This document shows positions 32,205 through 44,985 of a DNA stretch of 64,000 bases, in pieces. The notes below the pieces were generated by a model. That model saw only the letters and a list, made by a program, of their open reading frames with translations. It made no database searches and was not told the origin of the DNA. The DNA lies in assembly GCF_000247695.1 (NCBI RefSeq), contig NW_004624742.1, forward strand, positions 10,699,133-10,763,132. The letters run 5' to 3'. Each line of letters begins with the position of its first letter. The stretch's first letter is position 1. The translations under genes were made by a program, and so were the position numbers. Source of the stretch: Heterocephalus glaber (Eukaryota; Chordata; Mammalia; Rodentia; Bathyergidae).

Positions 32205-32421
32205 CTCTTCTACCTTACCAGATCTGCCACCACACAACTTCTGACTCCTCCCCAAAGTCAAAATGACCATGAAAGATAAACATCTTGAATCAATTTAGGA
32301 CAATAAGGCAGCCACAACAATTCAACTAAAGACACTCATGAAAGACTTCCAGAACTGCTTCAGAAAGTGGCAAAGAATGGTAAGTGTGTTCAAAGTGAGG
32401 GAGTATTTTGTGGGGGGTTAA
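32205..32421 (+). pseudogene. mariner-type transposase C-terminal fragment
   Basis: One frame from 32224 reads LPPHNF, stop, LLPKVKMTMKDKHLESI, stop, DNKAATTIQLKTLMK, DFQNCFRKWQRM and ends EYFVGG plus TAA at 32419. This matches the order of the C-terminal third of mariner transposases: the block after the last catalytic Asp, the KAATT/LK segment, F-x-x-C-F-x-x-W, and the terminal YF-[EV]-G. Stops at 32242 (TGA) and 32296 (TAG) show it is inactive. The catalytic N-terminal two thirds and the terminal repeats were not found. Only two stops and no frameshift in 65 codons is mild decay. Confidence 0.85.
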
Positions 32422-32734
32422 TGGTAATGTGTCTTTTAAATGTAAACTTTCACTGTATATTTTTTCTCACACTGCTTATTCAGAGTTGTACAGCCAACAC
32501 CACAGTTTAGAATATTTCATCAGACCATAAAATCCTATGCCCATTAATGTCACTCCCCACACCTATCCCACCAGCCTAGGCAACCACTGTCTGGTTTCTG
32601 TATCTATGGGTGTGGTATTCTGGACATTTCGTATAGATGATATGAATAACCTTTTGCCAGGTATTTTTCACTTGGTATATTTTCAGGGTTCATTTGTATT
32701 ATAGGATGTATTTTATCTTTTTATTTTTATTTAT

Positions 32735-32816
32735 TTATTGGGGTACTGGGGATCGAACTCGGGACCTTGCACTTGCGAGGCAGGTGACGGAACCACTGGG
32801 CTAAATCCCCAGCCCC
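32735..32816 (-). mobile_element. tRNA-derived ID-type SINE
   Basis: Antisense copy: GGGTACTGGGGATCGAACTC, ending GGCTAAATCCCCAGCC. TATTTTATCTTTTTAT is an exact duplication on both sides. Confidence 0.96.
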
Positions 32817-32852
32817 TATTTTATCTTTTTATAATCATATAATGTCCCTTTG

Positions 32853-32971
32853 GGGCCAGGTGTAGTGCCTATAATTCCAGCACTCAGGAGCCTAAGGCAG
32901 GGGGATTGAAAATTTGAAGCCAGCCTGAGCAACTTAGTTGAGACCCTGTCTCTAAAAAAAAAAAACAAAAG
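32853..32971 (+). mobile_element. B1 SINE
   Basis: 'ggggccaggtgtagtgcct', 'aattccagcactcagg', 'agccagcctgagcaactta', A12. Confidence 0.9.
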
Positions 32972-33120
32972 ATAATATTCCTTTGTGTGGATATACCACT
33001 CATTTGGCTGTTGTAAAAAATGCAGCTGTATACCTTAGTAGAAGTTTTTATGTACAAATGTTTTCCTTTGTCTTAGACATTCACAGGAGTGGAATTGCTG
33101 AGATATGTACTACGTGTAAC

Positions 33121-33192
33121 TTACTGTGCTGGGGATCAAACCCAAAGCCTTGCACATACTAGGCAAGCACTCTACCTTTATGTTACAGCTCC
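33121..33192 (-). mobile_element. ID SINE
   Basis: Antisense ID: 'gtgctggggatcaaaccc', 'aggcaagcactctacc'. Confidence 0.87.
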
Positions 33193-34247
33193 AGTTTCTG
33201 CTCATCCTAGAATTTGTTGATCTCTTGAGGAGACTTTTCATGATTTCACAGTCTTACCAGCAAAAGCCATTTAGCTGTAATAAGCACTTTGTCCTTCACT
33301 AAAGGGTCCTTAGACTGCTATTCTTTAAAACTTTGAATGCTATTTTTCATTTTCTCAATTATACCTACCTTTTGTGCTTTCAGTTTACTCCTTTTCCTCT
33401 TCTCTACCTTCAGTCATGGGAAAAAAAAAAAACAACCCATAATGTCACATCTGGTCACCTTTAGCAGCTTTTTAAAAGCATAAATATGCAATTACAATTA
33501 TGATTAAAACAATGAAGAGAAAAAATAACTAGGAAAAATTACAAAAGAATCAAGTGAGGTTAGGGATCTTTGAAGTTATGACATTAAAACAGGACTAAAA
33601 AATGAGCTGAAGCTATCTAGGAATAGTGAATTAAAATGCCTTCCAGTCAAGGAAAAGCATATGCAACCCTGCTTGGACTGGACTTGGGAGGAAGTCTAGC
33701 ATTTTCCACACACCTGAAAGAAGACCAGTGTGTCTGGAACCCAGTGAGCCAGAGGGAAGAATAATAGGAAATGAAGTTGGGAAGACAGGCAAAAAGGGTG
33801 CAGTTCCTACCATCTGAAGAATTCAGTTGTATTCTAAGTAAATTTTAGAATAAAAGCAGAAAAGGAAAAACCCTTAGGCAGGAGAATGACTAATCCAATA
33901 AGATCAACTCAAGATCATGAACAATCAGCTAATACTCAATTATGTCTATGTAAATACACATAACTGTTTTAGTGCTCTCACTAATGACCAATAACCTTTT
34001 CTAAAAGCCTGGACTATATAGGACTATATAGTTTACTTTTTTTCCCCCCAAAGTCCTTTTTAAACTCATTAGTTTGCTTTGAAGGAAAAAAAAGACAAGC
34101 CTAAGCATAAATGTTAAATTGAGATCCCCTTGTTCATTTGTATATACTCAAAGATCTTAGAATCTTCACTAGTTAAGTGAACTAAAGGGAAGTGCCTATG
34201 AGTTCACGCTGTCCTCGAACACTTTCCCATCTTTGTCTTTCTTGTGG

Positions 34248-34350
34248 CAAATTCTCACAATGTTGCCCAGGCTGGTCTCAAATTCATGAACTCAAGTGTC
34301 TTCCACCTCAGCCTCCCAAGTCACTACAGCATTCACCACCATGCCCAGTG
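34248..34350 (-). mobile_element. B1 SINE
   Basis: Antisense B1: 'atgttgcccaggctggtctc', 'cctcagcctcccaag', 'caccaccatgcccag'. Confidence 0.87.
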
Positions 34351-34395
34351 GTTCTTTTCCCTATCTCTGTGCTGAACACTAATGAAAAATCGTGG

Positions 34396-34582
34396 AAGCC
34401 AGGCATGGTGGTGCACACTTGTAATCCCAGCACTATGAGAGGCAAACACATCAGAAATTTGAGCCCAGCCTGGGCAACTTAGTGACTTAGTAAAATCCTG
34501 TCTCAAATTATAAAAAGGACTGGGGATGTAGCTCAGTGTGAAGGCCTTAGGCTCAGTCCCCAGTACTGAAAAAAAAGAAAAT
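34396..34582 (+). mobile_element. B1+ID composite SINE
   Basis: 'gccaggcatggtggtgcaca', 'cccagcctgggcaactta', linker, then 'ctggggatgtagctcagtg' and 'ctcagtccccagtac' with A-rich tail. Confidence 0.93.
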
Positions 34583-34954
34583 CATGGAGCTCCACCCTTG
34601 GAGTAATTTGAGTTAATGTCTACAACAGTCTCTTCCCCCAACCCCACTGTAACATACCAAAGGTTCTTAGGGCTGGTTTTGTACATCCAGACTTTTGATC
34701 CATGTTCCTGTTTCCTGTTGCCTGATCTTTCGGATCATGAATGCATATGTGACCTACCTACACTACCCTATTGGTCTTTCTAGATATTGAAATTTATTTG
34801 GGCTTGACTCATGTTTCTGTTTCTTCCTTTGTGGCTTGAATATCTAGATGCTGACCTACAGCCCAAACTCTGATCTAATTTTTGCATTTTCCTGCCTGAC
34901 CTGGTCCTATGAATAATGACTCCTCTAACCCTAGCCATACCTCTCCTAGTCTAG

Positions 34955-35310
34955 TTTCTATTACAGATTAACCACTCCAAAACTTTATGGTTTAAAATAA
35001 TTATTCCTTTGCTCAAAATCTGTAATTTGGGCAGGGCTCCATGAGGATACCTCATCTCTGGTTTACAGGGTATCAGCTGCAGCAGCTCAACTAGGGCTAG
35101 AGGATCTGCTTCTAAGATGGATCACTTACACCACTGGCAAACAAGCACTGGGAATCAGTTCCTCTCCATTGGGCAGCTGGGGCTTCCTTACAGCATGGTT
35201 AACTGGTTTTCAAAAGTAAGCATCCAAGAGTGGAAACTGCCAGTTTGTTAAGGCCTGGGCCCAGAAATGACACTTAATTCTACCATCTATGTGTCAAGAA
35301 ATCACAAATC
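34955..35310 (+). mobile_element. MLT1-like LTR (ERVL-MaLR)
   Basis: 'gattaaccactccaaaactt', 'gtaatttgggcagggctcc', 'ggggcttccttacagcatgg' and 'aaatgacacttaattctacc' follow the same order as the LTR at 4228. Confidence 0.65.
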
Positions 35311-35344
35311 CTCTAAGCTGGGGGAGCATAGACTTAATGGAGGG

Positions 35345-35682
35345 ATGTTGTATTAGCTTTCCATTACTATGACAAAATACCTGGCACAATCAATCTAAAA
35401 GGAGGAAAGGTGTATCTTGGCTCATGTTTTCAGTCCATGGTGACATGGCCTGTTGATTGTGGGCCTCTGCTCACCTCATTGCAGCCAGGAAAGAAAAGAA
35501 AGTGGGCAGCAAAAGGCTGGCATCCCAATATTCCCTTCCAGAAGGCACACCTTCAATGACCTAACTTACTTCCATTAGGTCCACCTTCTAAAGGTTCCAC
35601 CACCTCCCAGTAGCACCACAGGCTTCGGACCAAGTCTTCAACACATGTGCTCTTGGGGACATTCAAAATTGAAACTATAATA
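35345..35682 (+). mobile_element. rodent MaLR-like LTR repeat
   Basis: 'ccattactatgacaaaatac', 'ggaggaaaggtgtatcttgg', 'cattgcagccaggaaag' and 'aagtcttcaacacatgtgc'. Same family as 3341 and 59645. Confidence 0.65.
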
Positions 35683-36109
35683 GGTATCCAAAAAATTTTG
35701 AAGCCATATTTTGAATCTGCCACAATGCATCTGGGTGACTTTTTCCTATATTTTTCTTTAAGAATTTTTCTTACTTCAGACTTGCTTTTAGGACTGTTTA
35801 AGAAATTCTGAGTTGTTACATGTTCCTCCTGGTCTACCCTTTGGTAAAGCATTCCAATGATTTAAGTAGGAACAAGAACTTGCCTCCTGGATTTCTAATT
35901 TGAGCAAAGCAATTTGAGATTTGTACTGCTAAAGTAATTTTCATTGCAACATGAATATGTCTAGGTTTAACACAAGACCCTCCTGACTTGAAAGTACAAC
36001 TGGTATAAGATACCTGCTCACTTTCTTTGCACAAGTCACCTTACATGTAATTGGTATAATAAATGAACAATATAGTCATGAGTACAATGGTTTGTTTTAA
36101 ATACTCTGA

Positions 36110-36582
36110 CATTTCTTTTGATGTGCCAACTTGGTTAGGCTCCACTACCCAGCTATTTGGTCGAACACAAGACTAGACATTGTGAAAGCAGTTTTTAGAT
36201 TTGGTTACCTTTATAATCGGTAAATTTTAAAGCAAAGCAAATTACCTACCTGCACAACGCAGGTAGGCCTCATCCAACTAGTTGAAGACTTTTACAAACA
36301 GAGACTGAGGTTTTCCACAGTAGATGGAATTCTGCACTAAGACTGCAATATAGAACCCCTTTCAGTTTCCAGACTGCTGGCCTTCCCTAGGGATATCTGG
36401 CTCAAGACTGCAAAACCAAATCCTGCCTGAATTTCTAGCCTGCTATACTGCATTACAGATTCCAGACTTCCCATCTCCTACAATTGCATGAACCAGATAC
36501 TTACAAGAGAAAAAAAAAATCCTTAAAGTTTATATAGACAAAGAGATTCTATTGGTTCCATTTCTCTGGAGAATACTAATAC
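36110..36582 (+). repeat. probable LTR-like interspersed repeat
   Basis: The tail 'attggttccatttctctgg' followed by 'agaatactaatac', and the body 'ctagcctgctatactgcatt', resemble a widespread mammalian LTR-type repeat. The family is not identified. Confidence 0.45.
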
Positions 36583-37645
36583 ACCTCTCACAATATTCTG
36601 TGCATTAATGATTGATCTTCATTTATAAAGGTTTGCAAGAAAAGATCAACATAAGTCTAGACTATTGTAGCCTCCATATTCAACCTACATTTCAAGATTG
36701 TCATTTGTGATATTGAACAGAACTTTAACAGACTCCTCCTCAGAGCCACTTAGCCAAAGTGCCTTTACCAAGGTGATGGTGTTTTCCTCATTAGCAGTGA
36801 CATATGGGATTGTGTTTCTGTTTGGCTGTACACAGGATATACCATCAAAGCTGATTAAGCCAGTCACTTAACACTGTTTACAAGGAAAGTCTTAACAGAT
36901 GTAAAAAAGAAGAAAATCATTTTTTGTATGTAAACAATGATGCTGACAGATTCAACAATCAACACTGGTTTCAGAAGTTTCTGAAAGGCAGAACAATAGT
37001 GCCAAAAATATGTTTTATATTTGATTTGCAAGCAGAAGTGAAAAAGTTACTGGGTAATAAACTAGCTCTGGAAGAAATACCTCTTGTCAAATTAATGTAA
37101 TCTTTTTCGACAGAGTTGTTGGTCTGTTAGAACAGGAAGAAGTGATGGATGTAATCTGTCCTCAATGTAGGTAGTAGGTATTATATCCTGTCAGACATTA
37201 CATAGATATTTGTAAACTACAAAAAATATGATCTAACACCTCAGCTCTTGAGTGGGTGCATTTGAGAATGCTGAAGGATTTGTTCTCAGTGACTCTCAAT
37301 AGATCACTATCAACATAGAACAAAGCAAATGGCATCCTCAGGTTTCCAGTATGATATGACTGTTGCTAGAATCATGGTACTTGGCAGTAAGTAACCAAGG
37401 GGGGGCCAAAAGAGTATCAACAATAGGGGATTCTCTTACTACCTATCATTTTTCCCTTTGGCACTTGACTTTCATTGTTTCTCCTCCCTGTAATTTCTTC
37501 TGGAGCAGACTATAAATTTGCTTTTGCATCTCACACTTCTTTCCAGTTATCTGCCCTCTTTTTAAGAGTAATATTCTCTTAACCACTGAGTACACTGAAA
37601 GTTTGGCTCCTCTATGCTCTTGACCTCAGGAGACCTCTAAGATGT

Positions 37646-37648
<3 letters not shown>

Positions 37649-37688
<40 letters not shown>
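37649..37688. repeat. (CA)20 microsatellite
   Basis: Uninterrupted CA dinucleotide run of 40 bp. Confidence 0.98.
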
Positions 37689-37692
<4 letters not shown>

Positions 37693-37705
37693 CCAGCAGT
37701 CTTAG

Positions 37706-37802
37706 ATTGCTGGGTATAGTAGTTGTACACTTATAATTCTAGTACTCTGAAAAGCTGAGTCAGAAAGATTGTGAGATCAAGGCCACCCAGACTGGGCAAG
37801 AT
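37706..37802 (+). mobile_element. B1 SINE (diverged)
   Basis: 'gctgggtatagtagttgtac', 'taattctagtactctg', 'gatcaaggccacccag'. Confidence 0.75.
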
Positions 37803-38040
37803 AAACACGTTGACATGGTTAGTTTCTTCTGAGGGATCTCTTCTTGGCCCTGTTGTCTTCACATGGTCTCCCCTTTATTTGTGTATTTGTATTTTGATCT
37901 CCTGTTTTAATAAGGACAATGGTCATAATAGATTAGTCCCCACCTAGTACCCTCTTTAAAGACCCAGTCTCCAAATACACTCACCTTCTAAGATACTGGA
38001 GATGAGGCACGGCACAAATGAGCCCATGCCACCGCCAGGA
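37803..38040 (+). mobile_element. MLT1A-like LTR 3' part
   Basis: 'gtcttcacatggtctcccc', 'ctctttaaagacccagtctc' and 'caaatacactcaccttctaa' follow the 3' half of MLT1A-type LTRs. Confidence 0.72.
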
Positions 38041-40621
38041 ACCAAATTTCAGGGTAATAGGGAGAAAACTGAGTTGAGGAGAAGTTGGGAGGCAGGAAAT
38101 AGAAAACAAGAGGAGAAATTCAAACAAGACAAGCAAAGAACTAGATTGGATTTGAGCATCAAAGGAGTTTTTTAGCCTGAGAGAAATTTGAGTATCGTTT
38201 TAAACTGAGGGGAAGATGCCACTGAAGAAGGAAAAATAGAAGTATAAGGGAGAGACATGGCTTCACACAAAGGGAGAGAACCTAGAGGGAAAGAGGCGAG
38301 GATGGGCAAGACAAGAGCATAGACTTTACAGCAGAGGGACAACATGCAAAGCTGAAGGACCTCAGGTTTCTCAGCATATGGTAGGCAAGGTCATTCATCA
38401 GGACTCCAGAGTTGAGGTAATGGATTTGTAAAGGATTGGAATGGTTGCTGAGAAAAGAAGTGTGAATAAGATGAATCTGGAGTGGACTAATCTTCCTATG
38501 TGGAATCTAACTCAACATATTCACTGATTTACTGTAGTACATTAGCTAAATTATCTAATTATTGTTTTTCATGTTATTCAGCTATGCAAAACAGAGTTAA
38601 CAATATCTTTTGTATACACAGTACATTGTTGTGAATGTTAATTAGGAAAACAGTTAAATTTTCAGTGACATTCTTAGTATTATTTTGCTTCTTGCACTAG
38701 CACCCAACACTAGCACCTGTTTTATCACTTCTAACTTCTTTCTCACTTTTGTTTATTTAGGCTTCACATGGGCCATTTTACAAGGACCCAGTGGACTGTG
38801 TGGATTTGATGATACTCCATTTTCCATTCAAAAGTTAAGCAGGAGGTGTTACTTTGCCCATTTAGTCTTAACTATTTCCAGAACATTCCAAAAAAGCCTG
38901 TTTTTCTTCAAAGAAAGAAAACACACACCATAAAAATACATTTTTCAAATTAAAATAGGCACTAAAAAGACATTTTTCTGCCAGGAATAATCTCTGCTTT
39001 GCTTAAAGCTGGTTTGCAGGGTTGTAAATCGAGACTAGTCTTTGCCTCTTACCCTATGGAAAAGTGAGCCTGGATTTCCTGAAATTAAGCAGTCTTGTAA
39101 AATGCATTAATGGCTTCTGGAACACCTCAAGTTTCCTTGAGTCAAGAAATTAACATGTTTTCTCCTTGGCATCTCTTTCATATTCCCCAGTGACCTCAGT
39201 TAAGGTCTTGTCATCACCAGAGACTGAAACAGACTTTCTTATCAGTGGAAAAGTTGCATTTCAAGTCAGAATCATGATTTTATAGTAAAAGGCTACACTA
39301 GCTATTCATCCTACTTCAATTCCTTAACCTAATTATAGGTTTCTGTCCCAAATCTACCACTGATATTTTCTTCACCATTTATAGTCTTAATTGCTAATAT
39401 TTTGTCCTCATCCATTCGAATTTTCCATACCAGTTTCACTCTATGCAGTAACACATTCGTTTCCAAAACACTATTTTCCCCTACTTCTTTTTGTCTTTCT
39501 TAACTGTTATTCCTCCTGTGCTTACCCCCATGATATTGCAGGTGTCCCGAGGTTACCTCATTGTCTGTCCTCTTTCTATCAAATGGCAGCAAGCACAGGG
39601 TCAGGGAGGTAACATGAAGGTCAGGTAGAATTAATAAGGCATGATGGGAACTTTGGTAAAGAGAAACTGTCCCCATATAAAGGAACCCACAACTGAAAGT
39701 TTTTAAAACATTGTCATGGCCAAAACCCACTTCATGAACTGCAGGTTGTACAGCTATTTAGAGATAGAGCTGTTCTCAGAACCAGGTGTTTCTGTGTAGG
39801 ACTCTGAGGTCAGCACCCATTTATGGAGGGTTTTATGTATCACTAAACCCCTGAATAGTAAAACATAAACCTTCCTAACTTTGACTTCAGGGGCTTTGGT
39901 AAGTCACCTAACATAACTTACTTTTAATTTATTTAAAATAGGGTTCCCTGGAGATGCACATACATTTGTTTTTCAATATCATGCAAACCACCTCTTACTA
40001 AAGGACATAATTTTTATCTTCAAAGTTTCCAAAGGGCCCTTTGTTGTTTCTCTAACTTAGAAGTGTCTCCTCGAGGCCTCTTCTGCAACTCTCCCCTCTG
40101 TGACACCCACCCAGAGTGTATTTATACTGCGACATCTATCATTTGTACAGAACTCAGAAGGAAACATCAACGCTCACAAAAAGGGAAGAATTCAGTTTTT
40201 CTTCATCCAGAAATCTTAGTTTTCTATACTCTGTCATTGCCATACTGGAAGAATCTATTTTCCTGGATTTAGCAACCACAAATATGTAAATTTTTTAACA
40301 TTCTTTCTCACTAAAGTTCAATTTTCTATGAGAAAATTTGTTTCAAAGAAGAATCTGAATAAAAAGCCTACATCTAAAGATGCTTTTCCTTTCACACTCA
40401 GAGAAGACTTTTTTTTTTACTAGCAGGAGAGTATTTTCCTGAGAAATTGCTTGAAATGATGTGCAACTTCACAAGGTAATTTTCATGTTGCTGAGGCTGC
40501 TGTGAAGACACAAGAGACATTACTTTGGGGTAAAGACTAACAAGACACCACTCTTCCCCACGATGTGTTACCAGCAGCTCAGCAGGGCCACTTGAGTTTG
40601 GTTCAAGAGCCACTGGTCCCA

Positions 40622-40825
40622 TGGCAGGCATGGTATCACACGCCTGTAATCCAGCCCCCTCTCTGTGAGGCAGAGGAAGGAGGTCTGCAAGTTCAAGTTC
40701 CTCCTGGGCAACTTAACAAGACCCTGTTCCAGAACAAAAAATTTTAAAAGGGCTGGGTGTGTAGCTCAGTGCAAAGGCCCTGGGTTCAATCCCCAGTGCT
40801 ACAAACAAACAAACAAACAAACAAA
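40622..40825 (+). mobile_element. B1+ID composite SINE
   Basis: 'ggcaggcatggtatcacacg', 'tcctcctgggcaacttaac', then 'gggctgggtgtgtagctcag', 'gttcaatccccagtgc' and an (AAAC)n tail. Confidence 0.93.
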
Positions 40826-42296
40826 AAATATCACTGGTCCTCACTTGCAGAGTTCTAAACACAGTCACTGCCCTGAACTTGAAATAAATGAGGACCTGGG
40901 TGTTTCGGGTATCAAACAAAAGCAGGCACAGGATGAAACTCAGGCCTACTTCGGTCTTTCCTGTCAGCCTCTCACACTCATGTTGGCCTCTATTTCTCCA
41001 TTCCTTTACTTCAATCCACTCTTTAGACCATAGATAAAAGTACCATATATTCGCATCAAATCTTGCCTTGAAGCAATCACATCATTTCCATCTTTTTCTA
41101 GCTCAATGACTTGCCCTTTCTTTCCAACTAGCCTCTAACAATTGACAGAAATAGGTTCTTTTCCCTCAAAATGGCATTTCCTGCATATCCTGTTAGTACA
41201 TACCACAAGGCTCAGTCCAGGGTATGACACAAAAGCATTTCATAAATGCTTGTGAAATAAAAGGAATGTTTATTTGCAGGGCCAGGTCTTGTCCCAATAA
41301 TTCTGTCCACCCAGAATGTCCTCACTCCTCATCTTTCCAAGAGGGAATATTAATCTCACTCTTCTAACAGAGCATTTCAAGTTTCTGCAATACAATTTAG
41401 CATTCGATTTATCCCACATTGGCGATATTCTTTCCATCTTCACATAAAGATGCTGTTGACTATGCAGTTATCTGCTGCTCCTAGTATTCATGGTTGCTCA
41501 GCGAACACTGAAACTCATTGTAAGTAGATACTTAGTTATAATATTTGCAACTTGCCAACAGGAACTCCATTGTGTTTTGAAGATTGGTACTGTAATGTTC
41601 AGCTTTCAAATAAATCAACTTAATTCCAGGACAGTCTGAGTAACTGCAAGAAATTAGTCAGGAAGGATAGAACAAGCAGGCTTGATCCAAAGAACATGAG
41701 ATCCTCCATATAGCAAAGTCATTTCCTAAGCAGGGTGATAAATTAATTTAACAGGAACATTGGAGCCTGTCTTTTCTAAAGATTCTGTCCTTCCTCTGCA
41801 CATAGCACACCCTCACCCCCTTTTACAAGAACTGAATAAGAAGTCTTCCACAGGGTTCTTAAATTTTTAAAGATGACAGCTACTGAGATCATTTCGTCGG
41901 CAGTAATTCATTTTGGTCTCTTCCTGGACTGCCTGCTCTGGAGCAGACCCATGGGATGCTTGTTTCTCCTTTGTGACAAGAAGGAGATATATGTCCCTTA
42001 CAACCCAACTTTCGTGGCTGCAACAGATGACCCCAAACAACTAGCAATTGCAGAAAAGGAATTTTTCTTCTTATCAAAGTTTTCATTTGATGACAGGAGT
42101 GGCCAATTTCTCTACCTTTAGGCAATCTGTGACATGTTAGATTAATTAAGGTCATATTTTATCAAATAGCTATCGGGACTCTTTCCAATACAGTAATATA
42201 AAGCTAACTCAAACTAGCCTAAGTTGAAAAGGGAATTTAATGGAAAAGCTAAATGAAAAGACCCAAGGTTGTCTGGTTTTGGGCATTACCTGTGGC

Positions 42297-42432
42297 AAGA
42301 GTTGGCAAACTGAAGCCCATTGCCTGCTTTTGTGAATAGTTTTTGGCCATGACCACACTTACTCTTTTACACATTGTGAAAGGCCACTTTAAAGCCAACC
42401 CCTTTCCAGAAAATGTTTGCCAGTCCTTGGCT
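42297..42432 (+). mobile_element. hAT-type DNA transposon fragment
   Basis: 'gttggcaaactgaagccc', 'gcctgcttttgtgaatag', 'ccagaaaatgtttgccag'. The ends form short inverted repeats (TTGGCAAACT and TGTTTGCCAG). Same family as 5240. Confidence 0.7.
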
Positions 42433-42962
42433 CCAGGGCACAGATGATGTCACCAGGATTCTCTCTTGTCATCCTTAGCTATGATCTTTCTCCAAGATGC
42501 CTTTACTCTCGGGCTTCATTCCGTGCTGATACTCCTTTCTGCTAATAGCCCCAGCTGAAAAGAACACTACTTTTCTGGGAACTCCTGAAAAAGCTCTTAA
42601 ATTTAACCTGACAACTTGGGTGAGATACCCATCTTTGGATCAATGCCTTTTAGTGAGGAGGAAGGAATCACACTTTGTGGCTTGGCCTGGTGCTAGAGTT
42701 GAGTCAGCTACGTCCAGGACACATGGATGGAGAGTAAGATGAGGTCCAAGGGGAGAGCTGGTGGGAAGGCAAAGGCAACAAATATAACACTTCTCCCTCC
42801 ACATCAAGGTGTTTCACAATTTGATCCTGGACATTTCTCAAGGCTTGTCACTGAGACTTTGTGCAGCCAAAGAGAACTTTACACAGTTATTATTAACAGT
42901 GGGACTTATTGATGAGGGTTGGTGTAAGATACTATGGTAAATACTTAAGAAATATTATTTTG

Positions 42963-43022
42963 GGCCGGGTATTTAGCTCAGCAAGGTTCCAAATTCGATC
43001 CTCGGTACCAAAAAAAAAAAAA
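42963..43022 (+). mobile_element. tRNA-derived SINE with internal deletion
   Basis: GGGCCGGGTATTTAGCTCAG is joined directly to CAAGGTTCCAAATTCGATCC, missing about 25 bp between A-box and B-box regions. The A-tail is intact and AAGAAATATTATTTT is repeated exactly on both sides, so the element was probably already shortened when it inserted. Confidence 0.93.
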
Positions 43023-43134
43023 AGAAATATTATTTTGTGTATCTTTCAATAACTCTATGAAGTACGCATTTTAATTTCCACTTTAGTAATGAAGCAACTA
43101 CAGATGACAGGCTTAATAAAAATGTGCCCTAAAG

Positions 43135-43204
43135 GGCTAGATGTATAACATAGTAGTAGTGCAATTGTCTATTATACATGAGGTCTAAGTCCTAACACTG
43201 CAAA
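43135..43204 (+). mobile_element. ID SINE (diverged)
   Basis: 'gggctagatgtataacatag', 'gaggtctaagtcctaacac'. Confidence 0.65.
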
Positions 43205-44869
43205 GCACTTTTTCCTAAACATCTCAGAGTAGGAATTAGAAACATTAAGATAGAAGAAGAGTTTAGGGTACTATTTTCCTTGGCTCTGTGGCTGAGTTCA
43301 AAGACCACAGCTCCTGTCCCCCCCTTCAGTCCTTTCTGGGTTTGTGAACTGCTCTGTTCTCTGGCTCCATCTGATCTAGGGATGTAATGGCTCACTGCTA
43401 TTGCGAGCCCTGGGATGTAGCACCATCCTTCATTATCTGTTCCAATGAAAATGTGTCCGATTTCTGTCCATACTTTTATCAATAGTTCCTTTCTTAGCTA
43501 TTCCTCACTTATGAATTTTGAATGAGCCATCAGGCCCCTGACTCTATAATCTATTAGAACTTTAGGGTTATGATCTGATGTATAGTAAACTTAGATTCAC
43601 CTATCTCACTTTCATGTCCATTCCCACACAGTTTGAATGTCTGCTAAGTGTCAGGCACAACTTACAGTAGATAGTACTTTTAGCTCTAACACTCTTTCGG
43701 CCTATGGCTCAAAACCCTTCATCAAAAAGTATGCTAGTGTTGTTGGTTTCCTTTCTTAGCAGAAATTGTGTGTGTGTGGCAGGGGGAAGACAGCCAAATA
43801 AAGTGACTTCTGGGTATTTTTTTCAAAGCATCTAAAAGAATAATCAGTATTTCTCAATCAGTATTGGTTTTATGGCTTCACTCTCCATTTAATAAACATT
43901 TATAGAATACCTAAAATGTTCATGGCACTGACTTTGGTCCTAGAGATAGAGGCCAAGCATAGTGACAAGGATTTCAAGGACTCATGAAGGAAAGATAAGT
44001 GAATGAGGAATTTACCTATTGCATTCATTCAAGTTGAAATGCCCACTCCCAGAATAGTTCACCTGCAGACACTGAGCTATCCTTCAGCATTACAAACGGC
44101 TCAGGATCAGTTTTTCAGTAAGGGTTGGGATTAAGATGTATTAGTTAACTTCAGTTAATCTGAAAATAAATTTTACTGTTGAAATGCAATCTATCTCCAG
44201 GTAATTGTAAATTCTCTTTCATTTGGATCCTATTGATTCAGATTTTAAGTAATTCACTATGGTATCCATCTTTGCTACTGATTAAAATTTCTAAATGTGA
44301 TAATTCCTTCCTCTGCGGATTATCAAGAGTGTTTCTCATTAAAGTAAGGAAATGAACTCAAAATTTAGGATTGGTTAGCTTAAGACAAATACGTAAAGAA
44401 CTAAATATAATGGAAAGATGCAAGAACATGGATGCTCAAAGGAAGAAGGTGTTCTATCCAAGGCATTAAGGAAATGGTTTTGAATTTTGAAGGTCAGGCA
44501 AGATTGGTAGGGAGAGCTTGGAAAGGGAGATCAAATGTTCCAGATCAAGAGACGCACATAATCACAGGGCTTCCAGAAGGAAAGTGCAGAATGTGCTCCC
44601 GACAGCCCAAGCAGTTCATTTCAACCAGAATGTAGGTGTGGGATATATTCAGCCATCTACACCATTCATCCTTCTAGTGGAAATGATACCTCTATTAGAG
44701 CTTGGAGAATAACCCCTCTCGGCGGTTATCCCATGAGTTATGAGACAATAAAACACATATAAAAGACTAAGATCAGGAATAAATGATGCAACATATATGA
44801 AACACCTTAATACCTAGGTGTTATTTACTGGTCCATAGTAAATGCTCCATAAATAATAATAATAATTGC

Positions 44870-44985
44870 AACTAATTTTTACTGAGTACTTACCACATTC
44901 CAGTCACTGCTGTCAATGCTGCATATATTGACTCATCTGATTTTCAAAACCTCTGCCCCCATTTTATAGATCAATAAAGGGAGTC
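44870..44985 (-). mobile_element. MIR SINE
   Basis: Antisense MIR: 'ttactgagtacttaccac', 'tgcccccattttatagatc'. Confidence 0.75.

Larger units (their letters stand above)
32465..33260 (-). mobile_element. L1 LINE 3' portion, split by SINEs
   Basis: Antisense L1 3'-end words ('ggcaaccactgtctggttt', 'attcctttgtgtggatatac', 'cacaggagtggaattgctg'), interrupted by a tRNA-type SINE (32735), a B1 (32853) and an ID (33121). Confidence 0.8.

Noticed and set aside
40665..41033. 122-codon + strand frame
   Set aside because: It starts inside a B1+ID composite SINE and continues in unassigned sequence without a domain.
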